From NCBI GenBank assembly GCA_002342205.1, contig DDPN01000161.1, positions 5,501 to 39,295 of the forward strand: a DNA stretch of 33,795 nucleotides, given 5' to 3'. Positions 7,278 through 14,921 of the stretch are shown here, piece after piece. Under the pieces are notes generated by a model that was not told the origin of the DNA, did no database searches, and worked only from the letters and a program-made list of their open reading frames with translations. Every line of letters starts with the position of its first letter. The first letter of the stretch is position 1. Source of the stretch: Chitinophagaceae bacterium UBA2467. Its GTDB lineage: Bacteria; Bacteroidota; Bacteroidia; Chitinophagales; Chitinophagaceae. The position numbers and the translations under genes were made by a program.

Positions 7278-9019
7278 TCCAGGCGTAGTCTTTCCTTTAA
7301 TTGCTGGACTAAAGGGTAGCGCTTGACCATTTCTTGATATCGTTCTTTGGAGGTGAGAATACCTTCTGTAGGATTTTGTTCCTTTTTTTCCTGCGCGATC
7401 ACGGAAAACTGGAGTGCTTTATTTCGTAATTGCTCCTGTAAGTAAGCGTAAATATGATTTCTTTCAGCCTCGACAAATCGCTGTTCAATGTTGCTGGAAG
7501 TAAGTACTTCAAAACTGTTTTCATCAATGATGCGAAGTGTGGCTGCATCGAAAGGCTGTACGGCAGGATTTTTGGCATCGCGCAAGATTTGTGTGTAGCT
7601 TTTCCAGGCTTGTGTCAATGCCTCTATCTCCAATGGAGTAGATTGAGCTTCGGTATTTTGCAGATTATCCTGTTTAAACTGCGCACGAATTTTGCTTAGC
7701 GCATTCAGTTTTGCGGTAGGTTGTACACGTGCAGGAGGAGCTTTTTCCAAAACAGCTTCATCAATGGTTAATCGGGGTTGACGTGCTGGTTCAGTAACTT
7801 TTGGTTGAGCCATCAATGGAGTTGGCTGTGGTCCGTAGGGAATGATTCGACTATGTCTTAAGCCTGCCGTGACATCAGTCATTTTTTTTTTGACGAGGGC
7901 TTCTCCCTCGGTGCTCAATGTCAAAGCTTGTTGAAGGTAGCAAAGCCGAATCAGTGTCATTTCAATAAAAAGTCGTTTGTTACGTGCGCTTTTGTATTGT
8001 ATTTCAGCTTCCGTCAGCAAATTGAGCATGCTGATAAGTGTAGCGGTAGATAAGCCGGCTGCTGCCGTTTGATAACGGTCTTTAAAACTCTCCACTACAT
8101 CTAATAGTTGCACTGCTTTTTTATCTTGACAAACCAAGAGATTTCTTGTGAACTCAGCCATTCCCCCCAGAAAAAGTTCTCCTTCAAACCCTTTTTGATT
8201 GATCTCATCATATAGTAATAGCGCTCCCGATAAATCTTGCGTTTGAATTTGGGTTAGGAGACGAAAAAAATAATCTTCATCCAGAATATTTAAATGCTCT
8301 AGCGTCTGAGCATATTTTAATTCTCCATTTGTAAAACTTACTATTTTATCGAGCAGACTTAAGGCATCCCGCATGCAGCCTTCACTTTTTTGCGCGATGA
8401 TTTGAAGTGCTGGTTTTTCGGCATTGATTTTTTCTTTTTTACAAATGCTCTCTAGGTGAGCGACTGTATCAGCAGTAGTGATGCGTCGAAAATCAAAAAT
8501 TTGACAACGACTTAAAATCGTGGGTAGAATTTTATGTTTTTCGGTAGTTGCCAAAATAAAAATGGCATAGGAGGGAGGTTCTTCTAATGTTTTCAAAAAA
8601 GCATTGAAGGCTGCCGTAGATAACATGTGAACCTCGTCTATCACATACACTTTATAGCGCCCACCCTGCGGTGCAAATCGAACCTGTTCTGTCAATGTAC
8701 GAATGTCATCGACTGAATTATTGGAAGCGGCATCTAACTCAAAGTAATTGATGGATCCACCTTCACGAAAGGAAGTGCAGCTTTCACATTTGTCACATGC
8801 TTCTCCTTCTTTGGTTGGCTTACTGCAATTGATTGTTTTTGCCAAAATACGCGCACAGGTTGTTTTCCCAACACCACGGGGTCCACAAAAAAGAAAGGCG
8901 TGAGCCAGTTGCTGGTTGCGAATGGCATTTTTTAATGTTGTGGTAATATGTTCTTGTCCAACAACAGTATCAAAGTGCTGCGGTCTGTATTTACGGGCAG
9001 AAACGACGAACCGATCCAT
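7265..9019 (-). CDS. dnaX: DNA polymerase III subunit gamma/tau
   Basis: The 584-residue clamp-loader ATPase of the replicase shows Walker A GPRGVGKT (46-53), a zinc site of four cysteines (C65, C75, C78, C81), Walker B DEVH (128-131), sensor-1 region LATTEKHK and the SRC motif (170-172). Domains I-III end near residue 375. A charged, proline-bearing linker and the C-terminal tau-type region follow. At residues 377-379 the codons are AAA AAA AAA followed by ATG, an unbroken A10 run. Losing or gaining one base there gives a stop after 379 or 381 residues, exactly a gamma-like product. Transcription appears to start from TATCTTG just before the ATG and end at a terminator in the stop codon. Identification is secure. 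Confidence 0.97.
   Translation of the reverse strand: MDRFVVSARKYRPQHFDTVVGQEHITTTLKNAIRNQQLAHAFLFCGPRGVGKTTCARILAKTINCSKPTKEGEACDKCESCTSFREGGSINYFELDAASNNSVDDIRTLTEQVRFAPQGGRYKVYVIDEVHMLSTAAFNAFLKTLEEPPSYAIFILATTEKHKILPTILSRCQIFDFRRITTADTVAHLESICKKEKINAEKPALQIIAQKSEGCMRDALSLLDKIVSFTNGELKYAQTLEHLNILDEDYFFRLLTQIQTQDLSGALLLYDEINQKGFEGELFLGGMAEFTRNLLVCQDKKAVQLLDVVESFKDRYQTAAAGLSTATLISMLNLLTEAEIQYKSARNKRLFIEMTLIRLCYLQQALTLSTEGEALVKKKMTDVTAGLRHSRIIPYGPQPTPLMAQPKVTEPARQPRLTIDEAVLEKAPPARVQPTAKLNALSKIRAQFKQDNLQNTEAQSTPLEIEALTQAWKSYTQILRDAKNPAVQPFDAATLRIIDENSFEVLTSSNIEQRFVEAERNHIYAYLQEQLRNKALQFSVIAQEKKEQNPTEGILTSKERYQEMVKRYPLVQQLKERLRLDLDY
7882..7908 (-). promoter_or_regulatory. Candidate slippage/frameshift site in dnaX
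   Basis: The coding strand has AGGGAG (7903-7908), 11 bases, then ten A (7882-7891). The zero frame reads GTC AAA AAA AAA ATG ACT GAT. With one base lost TGA follows at once; with one base gained (or a -1 slip) the reading is AAT GAC TGA. A hairpin with stem CGAGGG / CCCTCG lies between AGGGAG and the run. E. coli dnaX uses AGGGAG about 10 bases before A AAA AAG, and Thermus dnaX uses a run of nine A with transcriptional slippage. Use of the site here is inferred. Confidence 0.6.
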
Positions 9020-9024
9020 GGTTG

Positions 9025-9031
9025 CAAGATA
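9025..9031 (-). promoter_or_regulatory. Putative dnaX -7 element
   Basis: The minus strand reads TATCTTG (TAnnTTG form), ending 5 bases before the dnaX ATG. It lies in the 39-base gap after the upstream GNAT gene on the same strand. Confidence 0.4.
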
Positions 9032-9058
9032 AGAAACCCTACACTCAAAATAGTAGGC

Positions 9059-10222
9059 TTATAAAATGGGGTGTCGCTCAAAAGGAAGACTACGGTCAAA
9101 CTGATAGCGCCAGGTGATTAGGCGACGTGTTAGATAGGTATCGCCCAGCCCCTCTGCCACATTGATCATTTTCGGGTTAAAATCTCCTATCCATTGCAGT
9201 TCGTAGTAATTGTATTTGTGTAGCGCTTGCACCACAAATTTTGCTTCATTGATCATAAAAGCATCTACTCCTTTCCCTTGATGCTCTGGAACAATGCCAA
9301 ATATGATTCCGGTAAATCGTGGGTTTGGCTTTGTCCATTTGACCCATAGAAATTTCAATTTGTGGTACAAATCAAATTTTCCATTCAGGTACTTAAACCA
9401 TTGATTGAGATCGGGAATATTCAAAAAAATTGCAATGGGTTCTTCATTGTAATAAGTGAACCAGACTATTTTTTCGTCCATCACTGGTTTCATTTTTCGA
9501 AACATCGCAATGGCCAATTCTTTGCTAATCTCTTTAAGGCCCCCATGTCCAGCCCAAGCTTTGTTGTAGACGATAGAGAAGTCAACGGCAAACTTGTCTA
9601 AGTCTTTTTTGGTCGCATGTACGGCTTTGTAATGGGGATCTTTTTTTAATTCTGCGTGACGGTCCAATAGTTTTTTATTGATTTCTCGGGTGGGGTCGAG
9701 GCCGTAACAAACCTGGTTAAAAAAAACTTCAAACCCGTACTGTTCAAAAAGCGTCCGGTAATAAGGTTTGCTATAACTCATGCAATAGAGTGGGGGTTGA
9801 AAACCCTCCACTATCAGTCCCCACCATCGATCCCGTTCCCCAAAATTGATGGGTCCGTCCATAGCCCCCATCCCTTTTTGTGACAACCATTCTTTGGCGG
9901 TATCAAACAATAAATTGGCCGCCTGTTGGTCATTGATACAGTCAAAAAAACCAACTCCACCCACCGGAAAACGGTCCCCTTTTGTTCTATACTTTTTATT
10001 TACAAAAGCTGCAATGCGTCCAATTAGCTTCCCTTGCTCATCTTTTAGCACCCAGCGAATGGCTTCTCCAAAGCGAAAGGCTTTATTTTTCTGGGGGTCA
10101 AAAACCTCTTCTACATCCTTATCCAAGGGACGAATATAGTTGGGCTCTCCTTTGAAAAGTTCCACATTTACACGCAGAAAATCTCGTTGCCCTTTCCGAT
10201 CTTTTACCTCCACAATTTGCAT
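9059..10222 (-). CDS. YghO-like GNAT-fold N-acyltransferase family protein
   Basis: The 387-residue protein resembles the YghO-like family of large GNAT-fold proteins of about 380-390 residues. An N-terminal segment has FLRVNVELFKGEPNYIRPLD; the middle holds GPINFGERDRWWGLIVEGF and PPLYCMSYSKPYYRTLFEQY. A C-terminal GNAT-like portion has GIIFGIVPEHQGKGVDAFMI, where QGKG fits the acetyl-CoA-binding loop, then YNYYELQWIGDFNPKMI. A substrate is not known. It precedes dnaX on the same strand by 39 bases but dnaX probably has its own promoter. A perfect -7 element lies 4 bases before the ATG. The family call is fair; function is unassigned. Confidence 0.7.
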   Translation of the reverse strand: MQIVEVKDRKGQRDFLRVNVELFKGEPNYIRPLDKDVEEVFDPQKNKAFRFGEAIRWVLKDEQGKLIGRIAAFVNKKYRTKGDRFPVGGVGFFDCINDQQAANLLFDTAKEWLSQKGMGAMDGPINFGERDRWWGLIVEGFQPPLYCMSYSKPYYRTLFEQYGFEVFFNQVCYGLDPTREINKKLLDRHAELKKDPHYKAVHATKKDLDKFAVDFSIVYNKAWAGHGGLKEISKELAIAMFRKMKPVMDEKIVWFTYYNEEPIAIFLNIPDLNQWFKYLNGKFDLYHKLKFLWVKWTKPNPRFTGIIFGIVPEHQGKGVDAFMINEAKFVVQALHKYNYYELQWIGDFNPKMINVAEGLGDTYLTRRLITWRYQFDRSLPFERHPIL

Positions 10223-10226
10223 GGGG

Positions 10227-10234
10227 CAAATGTA
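10227..10234 (-). promoter_or_regulatory. -7 element of the YghO-like gene
   Basis: The minus strand reads TACATTTG, a full TAnnTTTG match, separated from the ATG at 10222 by CCCC. A leaderless transcript is likely if transcription starts 4-7 bases after the element. Confidence 0.6.
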
Positions 10235-10313
10235 GGAAAGCCAGACTTCCTATCACGTTTTCCACCTTCTGCAAACAGTCAATTTTTCTTTTCATTTTTT
10301 GCCCTACCGCCCC

Positions 10314-10354
10314 TACCTTTGCGGCCTGAAAAAGCAGGTCGGTCTAGACCTGTT
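10314..10354 (+). promoter_or_regulatory. atpD promoter and leader hairpin
   Basis: TACCTTTG (10314-10321) is a full -7 match 48 bases before the atpD ATG, so this mRNA has a real leader. The leader contains CAGGTC (10335-10340) and GACCTG (10347-10352), a 6-bp stem extendable by a G-T and an A-T pair. The 6-base loop overlaps the 10-bp palindrome GGTCTAGACC (10341-10350). Confidence 0.6.
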
Positions 10355-10369
10355 CAAAAACCTTAAAAA

Positions 10370-11869
10370 ATGGCTACTACCGGTAAAGTAAAACAAGTCA
10401 TCGGCGCGGTAATTGATGTGCAGTTTGATGGCAAGCTCCCTGAGATTTACAACGCGTTGGAATTGAAAAAAGAAAATGGCGATACGCTTGTATTAGAAGT
10501 GCAACAGCATTTGGGTGAAGACAGCGTTCGTACCATTGCAATGGATGGTACAGAGGGTTTAGTGCGTGGGATGACCGTTACTGATACAGGCAAAGCGATT
10601 GCAATGCCTACAGGAGAGGGCATCAAAGGAAGATTATTCAATGTGACTGGAGATCCTATTGATGGACTTCCTGTAGTTTCTAAAGAAAACGGACGTCCTA
10701 TTCACAGTCAGCCTCCAACATTTGAAAATTTAAGTACTGCCAGTGAGGTTCTTTATACAGGTATCAAGGTTATCGATTTGATTGAGCCTTATGCAAAGGG
10801 AGGTAAAATTGGATTATTCGGTGGTGCCGGGGTTGGTAAAACCGTATTGATTCAGGAATTGATCAATAATATCGCTAAAGCCTATTCTGGTTTGTCTGTA
10901 TTTGCAGGAGTGGGAGAGCGTACTCGTGAGGGAAATGACTTGATGCGTGAGATGATTGAAGCAGGAATCATGAAATATGGTGATGCTTTCAAACACAGTA
11001 TGGAAGAAGGTGGTTGGGATCTTAGCAAAGTGGATATGAAAGAATTGGCTGACTCCAAAGCAACATTTGTGTTCGGACAAATGAATGAGCCTCCTGGAGC
11101 ACGTGCCCGTGTTGCACTTTCTGGTTTGACCATTGCAGAATATTATCGTGATGGAGATGGACAAGGAAAAGGACGTGATATCCTTTTCTTCGTAGACAAT
11201 ATCTTCCGCTTCACACAAGCTGGTTCTGAGGTGTCTGCCCTATTGGGACGTATGCCTTCAGCGGTAGGATACCAGCCTACGCTTGCGACAGAAATGGGAA
11301 TCATGCAGGAGCGTATTACTTCAACTAAAAACGGATCTATTACGTCTGTACAGGCGGTATATGTACCTGCAGATGACTTGACTGACCCTGCACCTGCAAC
11401 TACATTCGCACACTTGGATGCAACAACCGTATTGTCTCGTAAGATTGCAGACTTAGGTATCTATCCTGCTGTTGACCCATTGGATTCTACTTCTCGTATC
11501 CTTACACCACAGGTTGTTGGAGATGCGCATTATAATTGTGCTAACCGAGTTAAGTCCATGTTGCAGCGTTATAAAGAATTACAAGATATCATTGCGATTT
11601 TGGGTATGGATGAGTTGAGTGATGAAGATAAAATGGTAGTGGCTCGTGCTCGTAAAGTGCAGCGTTTCTTATCACAGCCTTTCCACGTTGCGGAAGCCTT
11701 CACCGGATTGAAAGGGGTATTGGTTCCGATTGAGGAAACAATCCGTGGTTTCAATATGATCATGGATGGTGAAGTGGATGAATATCCAGAGGCTGCGTTC
11801 AACCTAGTTGGTACCATTGATGATGCCATTGAAAAAGGTAAGAAGTTGTTGGCTCAAGCTAACGCATAA
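10370..11869 (+). CDS. atpD: F1 ATP synthase subunit beta
   Basis: The 499-residue catalytic subunit of the F1 sector shows the P-loop GGAGVGKT (151-158), the block VGERTREGNDLMREMIEAG, Walker B region DILFFVDNIFRFTQAG, ALSGLTIAEYYRD and the DELSEED-type segment DELSDED in GMDELSDEDKM. Length fits the beta family of this phylum. The ATG at 10370 begins MATTGKVKQVIGAVIDVQFD. It forms a two-gene unit with atpC; alpha, gamma, delta and the F0 genes are elsewhere, a split arrangement known in Bacteroidota. The leader has a hairpin, and a strong terminator follows atpC. Identification is secure. Confidence 0.98.
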   Translation: MATTGKVKQVIGAVIDVQFDGKLPEIYNALELKKENGDTLVLEVQQHLGEDSVRTIAMDGTEGLVRGMTVTDTGKAIAMPTGEGIKGRLFNVTGDPIDGLPVVSKENGRPIHSQPPTFENLSTASEVLYTGIKVIDLIEPYAKGGKIGLFGGAGVGKTVLIQELINNIAKAYSGLSVFAGVGERTREGNDLMREMIEAGIMKYGDAFKHSMEEGGWDLSKVDMKELADSKATFVFGQMNEPPGARARVALSGLTIAEYYRDGDGQGKGRDILFFVDNIFRFTQAGSEVSALLGRMPSAVGYQPTLATEMGIMQERITSTKNGSITSVQAVYVPADDLTDPAPATTFAHLDATTVLSRKIADLGIYPAVDPLDSTSRILTPQVVGDAHYNCANRVKSMLQRYKELQDIIAILGMDELSDEDKMVVARARKVQRFLSQPFHVAEAFTGLKGVLVPIEETIRGFNMIMDGEVDEYPEAAFNLVGTIDDAIEKGKKLLAQANA

Positions 11870-11878
11870 AATGTGATC

Positions 11879-12133
11879 ATGATTATTGAGATTCTTACTC
11901 CAGAAAAGAAGTTGTTCAGCGGTGATGCCTATGGTGTGCAAATGCCGGGCTTAACTGGTTCTTTTGAGGTTTTAGAAAAGCACGCTCCCTTGATTAGTGC
12001 ACTAAAGCAAGGAACCATTAAAGTATTGCGTGATAAACAAAACGAATTGGCCCGTTTTTCTATTCAAGGTGGTTTTGTTGAGGTTCTGAATAACCGTGTA
12101 ACTGTGTTGGTCGAAGGTGGAACAGCGGCTTGA
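11879..12133 (+). CDS. atpC: F1 ATP synthase subunit epsilon, short form
   Basis: The 84-residue protein corresponds to the N-terminal beta-sandwich of epsilon: MIIEILTPEKKLF, GVQMPGLTGSFEVLEKHAPLI and the end FVEVLNNRVTVLVEGGTAA. The family in E. coli has about 139 residues with a C-terminal helical hairpin that inhibits ATP hydrolysis. Here the stop falls right after the sandwich and no downstream frame continues it, so this is a natural short form, not a break. The ATG at 11879 is preferred over an in-frame GTG at 11873. It lies 9 bases after atpD and links the central stalk to F0. Confidence 0.93.
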   Translation: MIIEILTPEKKLFSGDAYGVQMPGLTGSFEVLEKHAPLISALKQGTIKVLRDKQNELARFSIQGGFVEVLNNRVTVLVEGGTAA

Positions 12134-12152
12134 GTAGTTAAAATTGATTTGT

Positions 12153-12185
12153 AAATCCCCTGAAGTAACGCAGGGGATTTTTTTT
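12153..12185 (+). terminator. atpDC intrinsic terminator
   Basis: AAATCCCCTG (12153-12162) and CAGGGGATTT (12171-12180) form a perfect 10-bp stem with an 8-base loop, continuing into a run of T up to 12185. Confidence 0.92.
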
Positions 12186-12241
12186 GCGTTAAAAATATGT
12201 GAATGCAAGCCTCTCTTTTTTTACGCTTTCCCGACAGGTTG

Positions 12242-12249
12242 TATTTTTA
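12242..12249 (+). promoter_or_regulatory. Putative -7 element of the sensor kinase gene
   Basis: TATTTTTA is one base from TAnnTTTG and ends 6 bases before the GTG at 12256. It supports that start over the in-frame GTG at 12199, which lies within 15 bases of the atpC terminator. Confidence 0.35.
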
Positions 12250-12255
12250 TCTACT

Positions 12256-13593
12256 GTGAAAAGAGTTTTTGCGCCCATAACTGTATTGATCTGTCTTTCC
12301 TTGATCGGCATCATTTTTATACAGGTGTCCTGGATCAGAAATATGGTACAGTTGCGCGAAGAGCAGATTAAGCATCGATTGGGGGAGGTCACTAAAGTAG
12401 TTACAGATGAATTGATGGAACAGTCTGGTGCCTATTTGCCACAAGGATATCAACGTAGAAAGTTATTAGAAGGATTTGGATGGGATCTTTTTACAACTCC
12501 TACAGTGGCTAGTCGGCACAGTGCTGAAGATCTCCGTAAGCGCATTGCAAAAGCCTTTAAAGAGAATGACCTTAATACCATTCCTTTTGAATTTGGACTC
12601 TATACGTTTGATCGATTTAGCGGGAATACACTTCAGAAATCTTCTTCGCGCTTTTTGCAAGCGCAGCAAGACACAGCCCATAATTTTTATGCTGGCAGAG
12701 CCATTACAGCACCCAACGCTACAGGGATAGGCGCAATTGGTGTGAGCGAAGCATTGTTTATTGTAGTGCCCGATGTAAAAACTGTCGTGTTACGTTCATT
12801 GCGTTGGAATATTGCTGTGTCTATCCTATTTACCTTATTGATTCTTTCTGCGTTTTATCTCACCATACGAACCATGTTACAGCAAAAGAAAATTGGTGAG
12901 ATGAAAAATGACTTTATCAATAATATGACGCATGAATTTAAAACGCCTCTTGCTACGATATCTCTGGCTGTTGATGCAATGCGTAACGATAAAGTCATAC
13001 AAGACCGAGAGAAGCTGGGGTACTTTAGTTCAATTATCAAAGAGGAAAACCAGCGCATGAATCGACAAGTGGAGACGATTCTTAAGGCTTCACAATTTGA
13101 GCGTAAAGATGTTGATCTTAATTTGAAGGCAGTTTCGTTGCATGAGACGGTGCAACAAGTGGTTGATAATTTCAAATTGCAATTAGAACATGTTGGAGGA
13201 CATATTACATTGTTTCTTCGTGCCAGTGAACATACGGTGTTGGCAGATTCGGTGCATTTATCTAATCTGCTAAATAACTTGGTTGATAATGCTGTTAAAT
13301 ATGCTCGCGAAAACGTACCACCACAAATTCAAATTGAAACGATTGGTTCGGATGCCTCTATCGTATTGCGCGTGGAGGATAATGGAATGGGGATGTCCAG
13401 GGATACACTAAAACGAATTTTTGATAAATTTTATAGGGCACATACCGGTAATCAGCATAATGTGAAGGGATTTGGACTTGGATTAAGTTATGTGAAAAAT
13501 GTTACCGAAGCGTTGGGTGGTAAAATCAAAGCAGACAGTACCCTTGGTCAGGGAAGTGTCTTTACACTGGAATTGCCCTTACACCGAAATTGA
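12256..13593 (+). CDS. Orphan transmembrane sensor histidine kinase
   Basis: From the GTG at 12256 the protein has 445 residues. TM1 is at about 5-28 (ITVLICLSLIGIIFIQVSW), then a periplasmic region of about 155 residues without a recognised fold. TM2 is at about 183-205. HisKA has NDFINNMTHEFKTPLATIS (phospho-acceptor H226) and HATPase_c has NLLNNLVDNAVKYA (N box), VEDNGMGMS (G1) and GFGLGLSYVKNV (G2). No HAMP domain is evident. No response regulator is adjacent: the next gene, queA, is convergent with stops 6 bases apart. The signal is unknown. The frame opens further upstream to a GTG at 12199, but the chosen start gives the usual N-terminus. Kinase identity is sure and the start moderately so. 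Confidence 0.9.
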   Translation: MKRVFAPITVLICLSLIGIIFIQVSWIRNMVQLREEQIKHRLGEVTKVVTDELMEQSGAYLPQGYQRRKLLEGFGWDLFTTPTVASRHSAEDLRKRIAKAFKENDLNTIPFEFGLYTFDRFSGNTLQKSSSRFLQAQQDTAHNFYAGRAITAPNATGIGAIGVSEALFIVVPDVKTVVLRSLRWNIAVSILFTLLILSAFYLTIRTMLQQKKIGEMKNDFINNMTHEFKTPLATISLAVDAMRNDKVIQDREKLGYFSSIIKEENQRMNRQVETILKASQFERKDVDLNLKAVSLHETVQQVVDNFKLQLEHVGGHITLFLRASEHTVLADSVHLSNLLNNLVDNAVKYARENVPPQIQIETIGSDASIVLRVEDNGMGMSRDTLKRIFDKFYRAHTGNQHNVKGFGLGLSYVKNVTEALGGKIKADSTLGQGSVFTLELPLHRN

Positions 13594-13599
13594 TTGAAA

Positions 13600-14820
13600 T
13601 CATTTTTGTCTCCACAACAGACTGCTGTCTCCATAGCTCAAAAATCGATAATCGTTATCAAGCGCATGTTGATAGACTTTTTTCCAGTCCTCTCCAATAA
13701 AAGCCGCAATTAGCAATAGCAAGGTAGATCGGGGCTGGTGAAAATTAGTTACCAAAGCATCAACAGTTTTGATCGTATACCCTGGCGCAATCAAAAGGGC
13801 AGTTTGCGTAACCAGTTTATCTAATTTTTTCTTTTGCAAAAATTGAATTAAGGCGTCAAGCGATTGCGCAATAGAGAGACCAGCTTTTTCCAATTCATAA
13901 CATTCCCATTGGGAGAGCATAGGAATTTTATCTGCTGGCTCTAGTGCTACTTTCACGCCCAGCCAATACAACGACTCTAGTGTGCGTAATGAAGTAGTGC
14001 CTACAGCAATGAGTGGACTGTCTATTTGATTACGCCACTTTTCTAAAAATGCTAGATCAACATCAATCCACTCCTGGTGCATTTCATGCCCTTGCATTTG
14101 TGCAGCTTTTACGGGTTTAAATGTTCCTGCTCCAACATGAAGTGTGATGGATTCTAGTCTGATTTTATTTTCTTGTAACTCTTCCAGTGTTTTTGGAGTG
14201 AAATGTAAGCCTGCGGTTGGAGCCGCAACGGATCCTTCTTGATTCGCATACACAGTTTGATACCGTGTAGAGTCCGATTGATTCGCTTTTCTTTTGAGAT
14301 AAGGTGGAAGAGGAGTTTGTCCAAAAGTTTCCAGTACAGAGGAAAAGGGAAGATTTGCTGGCGACCAATGAAACTGAAGTATAAATGCATCTGCAGTCTT
14401 CTCAATCATTTCTACACTAAGCTCAATAGTGTCTTTTTTTTGAGTTAGTGAACTTCCTCTTTTCCATTTAGATGCTCCACCCACCAAACACTGAAGTTGT
14501 AAGGGGCTTTGATTACTTAGTGCTCTATTCATATCCTGCTCACTGTTTGCAGGCTCTAAGCAAAATACTTCGATTTGTCCTCCAGTCGATTTTTCAAAGA
14601 CCAATCGTGCAGGCACCACTTTTGTTTGGTTAAATACCAAGCAGGTGCCACTCTGGAGTTGGCTGGGAAGGGTAGAAAAAATGGTATCTGTAATAACGCC
14701 CTCTTTGTAGATCAAAAGTTTTGAAGCATCTCTTTGTGAGAGGGGATGAAGGGCTATTTTTTCAGCAGGTAATTCATAGTCAAAGTCAATTACCTCCAAT
14801 AGACGTGGATCAGTTTGCAT
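13600..14820 (-). CDS. queA: S-adenosylmethionine:tRNA ribosyltransferase-isomerase
   Basis: The 406-residue enzyme transfers and isomerises the ribosyl moiety of SAM onto preQ1 in tRNA, making epoxyqueuosine. Family blocks are DFDYELPAEKIALHPLSQRD, VFNQTKVVPARL, the central VAAPTAGLHFT, LHVGAGTFKPV and the C-terminal TNFHQPRSTLLLLIAAFIG. The frame is open to a GTG at 14880; the ATG at 14820 gives the family start (MQTDPRLLEVIDFDYELP). The extra 20 residues would run into the promoter-like sequence, so the shorter form is chosen. It is divergent from the dcw operon and convergent with the kinase gene. Identification is secure. Confidence 0.95.
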   Translation of the reverse strand: MQTDPRLLEVIDFDYELPAEKIALHPLSQRDASKLLIYKEGVITDTIFSTLPSQLQSGTCLVFNQTKVVPARLVFEKSTGGQIEVFCLEPANSEQDMNRALSNQSPLQLQCLVGGASKWKRGSSLTQKKDTIELSVEMIEKTADAFILQFHWSPANLPFSSVLETFGQTPLPPYLKRKANQSDSTRYQTVYANQEGSVAAPTAGLHFTPKTLEELQENKIRLESITLHVGAGTFKPVKAAQMQGHEMHQEWIDVDLAFLEKWRNQIDSPLIAVGTTSLRTLESLYWLGVKVALEPADKIPMLSQWECYELEKAGLSIAQSLDALIQFLQKKKLDKLVTQTALLIAPGYTIKTVDALVTNFHQPRSTLLLLIAAFIGEDWKKVYQHALDNDYRFLSYGDSSLLWRQK

Positions 14821-14840
14821 ACAACCAACTGTTGTTTGGG

Positions 14841-14848
14841 CAAAGGTC
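14841..14848 (-). promoter_or_regulatory. Putative queA -7 element
   Basis: The minus strand reads GACCTTTG, one base from TAnnTTTG, 20 bases before the queA ATG. It sits in the loop of an inverted repeat TTTGGG / CCCAAA (14835-14840 and 14848-14853), which might be an operator. Confidence 0.3.
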
Positions 14849-14883
14849 CCAAAAAATGCTTGTTTTTTTGGTGTTTTCACAGC

Positions 14884-14913
14884 TTATCCACCGTTATCCA
14901 CAGCCTATTCACA
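14884..14913 (+). promoter_or_regulatory. Three phased DnaA-box-like sequences
   Basis: TTATCCACC (14884-14892), TTATCCACA (14894-14902) and CTATTCACA (14905-14913) lie in the same direction, starting 10 and 11 bases apart. The middle one is the full DnaA-box consensus; the others each miss one base of TTATNCACA. A further one-mismatch box, TTATCCCCA, is on the minus strand at 14985-14993. The cluster is in the gap between queA and mraZ. DnaA binding is inferred. Confidence 0.6.
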
Positions 14914-14921
14914 TCAAAAAA

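Noticed and set aside
10814..11218. Antisense open frames inside atpD
   Set aside because: atpD is unmistakable; the opposite frames are by-products of its codon use.
12199..12255. Longer start of the sensor kinase
   Set aside because: The GTG at 12199 is almost inside the atpC terminator, and the extra residues add nothing typical; the GTG at 12256 follows a -7-like element.
14821..14880. 20-residue N-terminal extension of QueA
   Set aside because: QueA proteins begin near the DFDYELP block; the extension covers the putative queA promoter.
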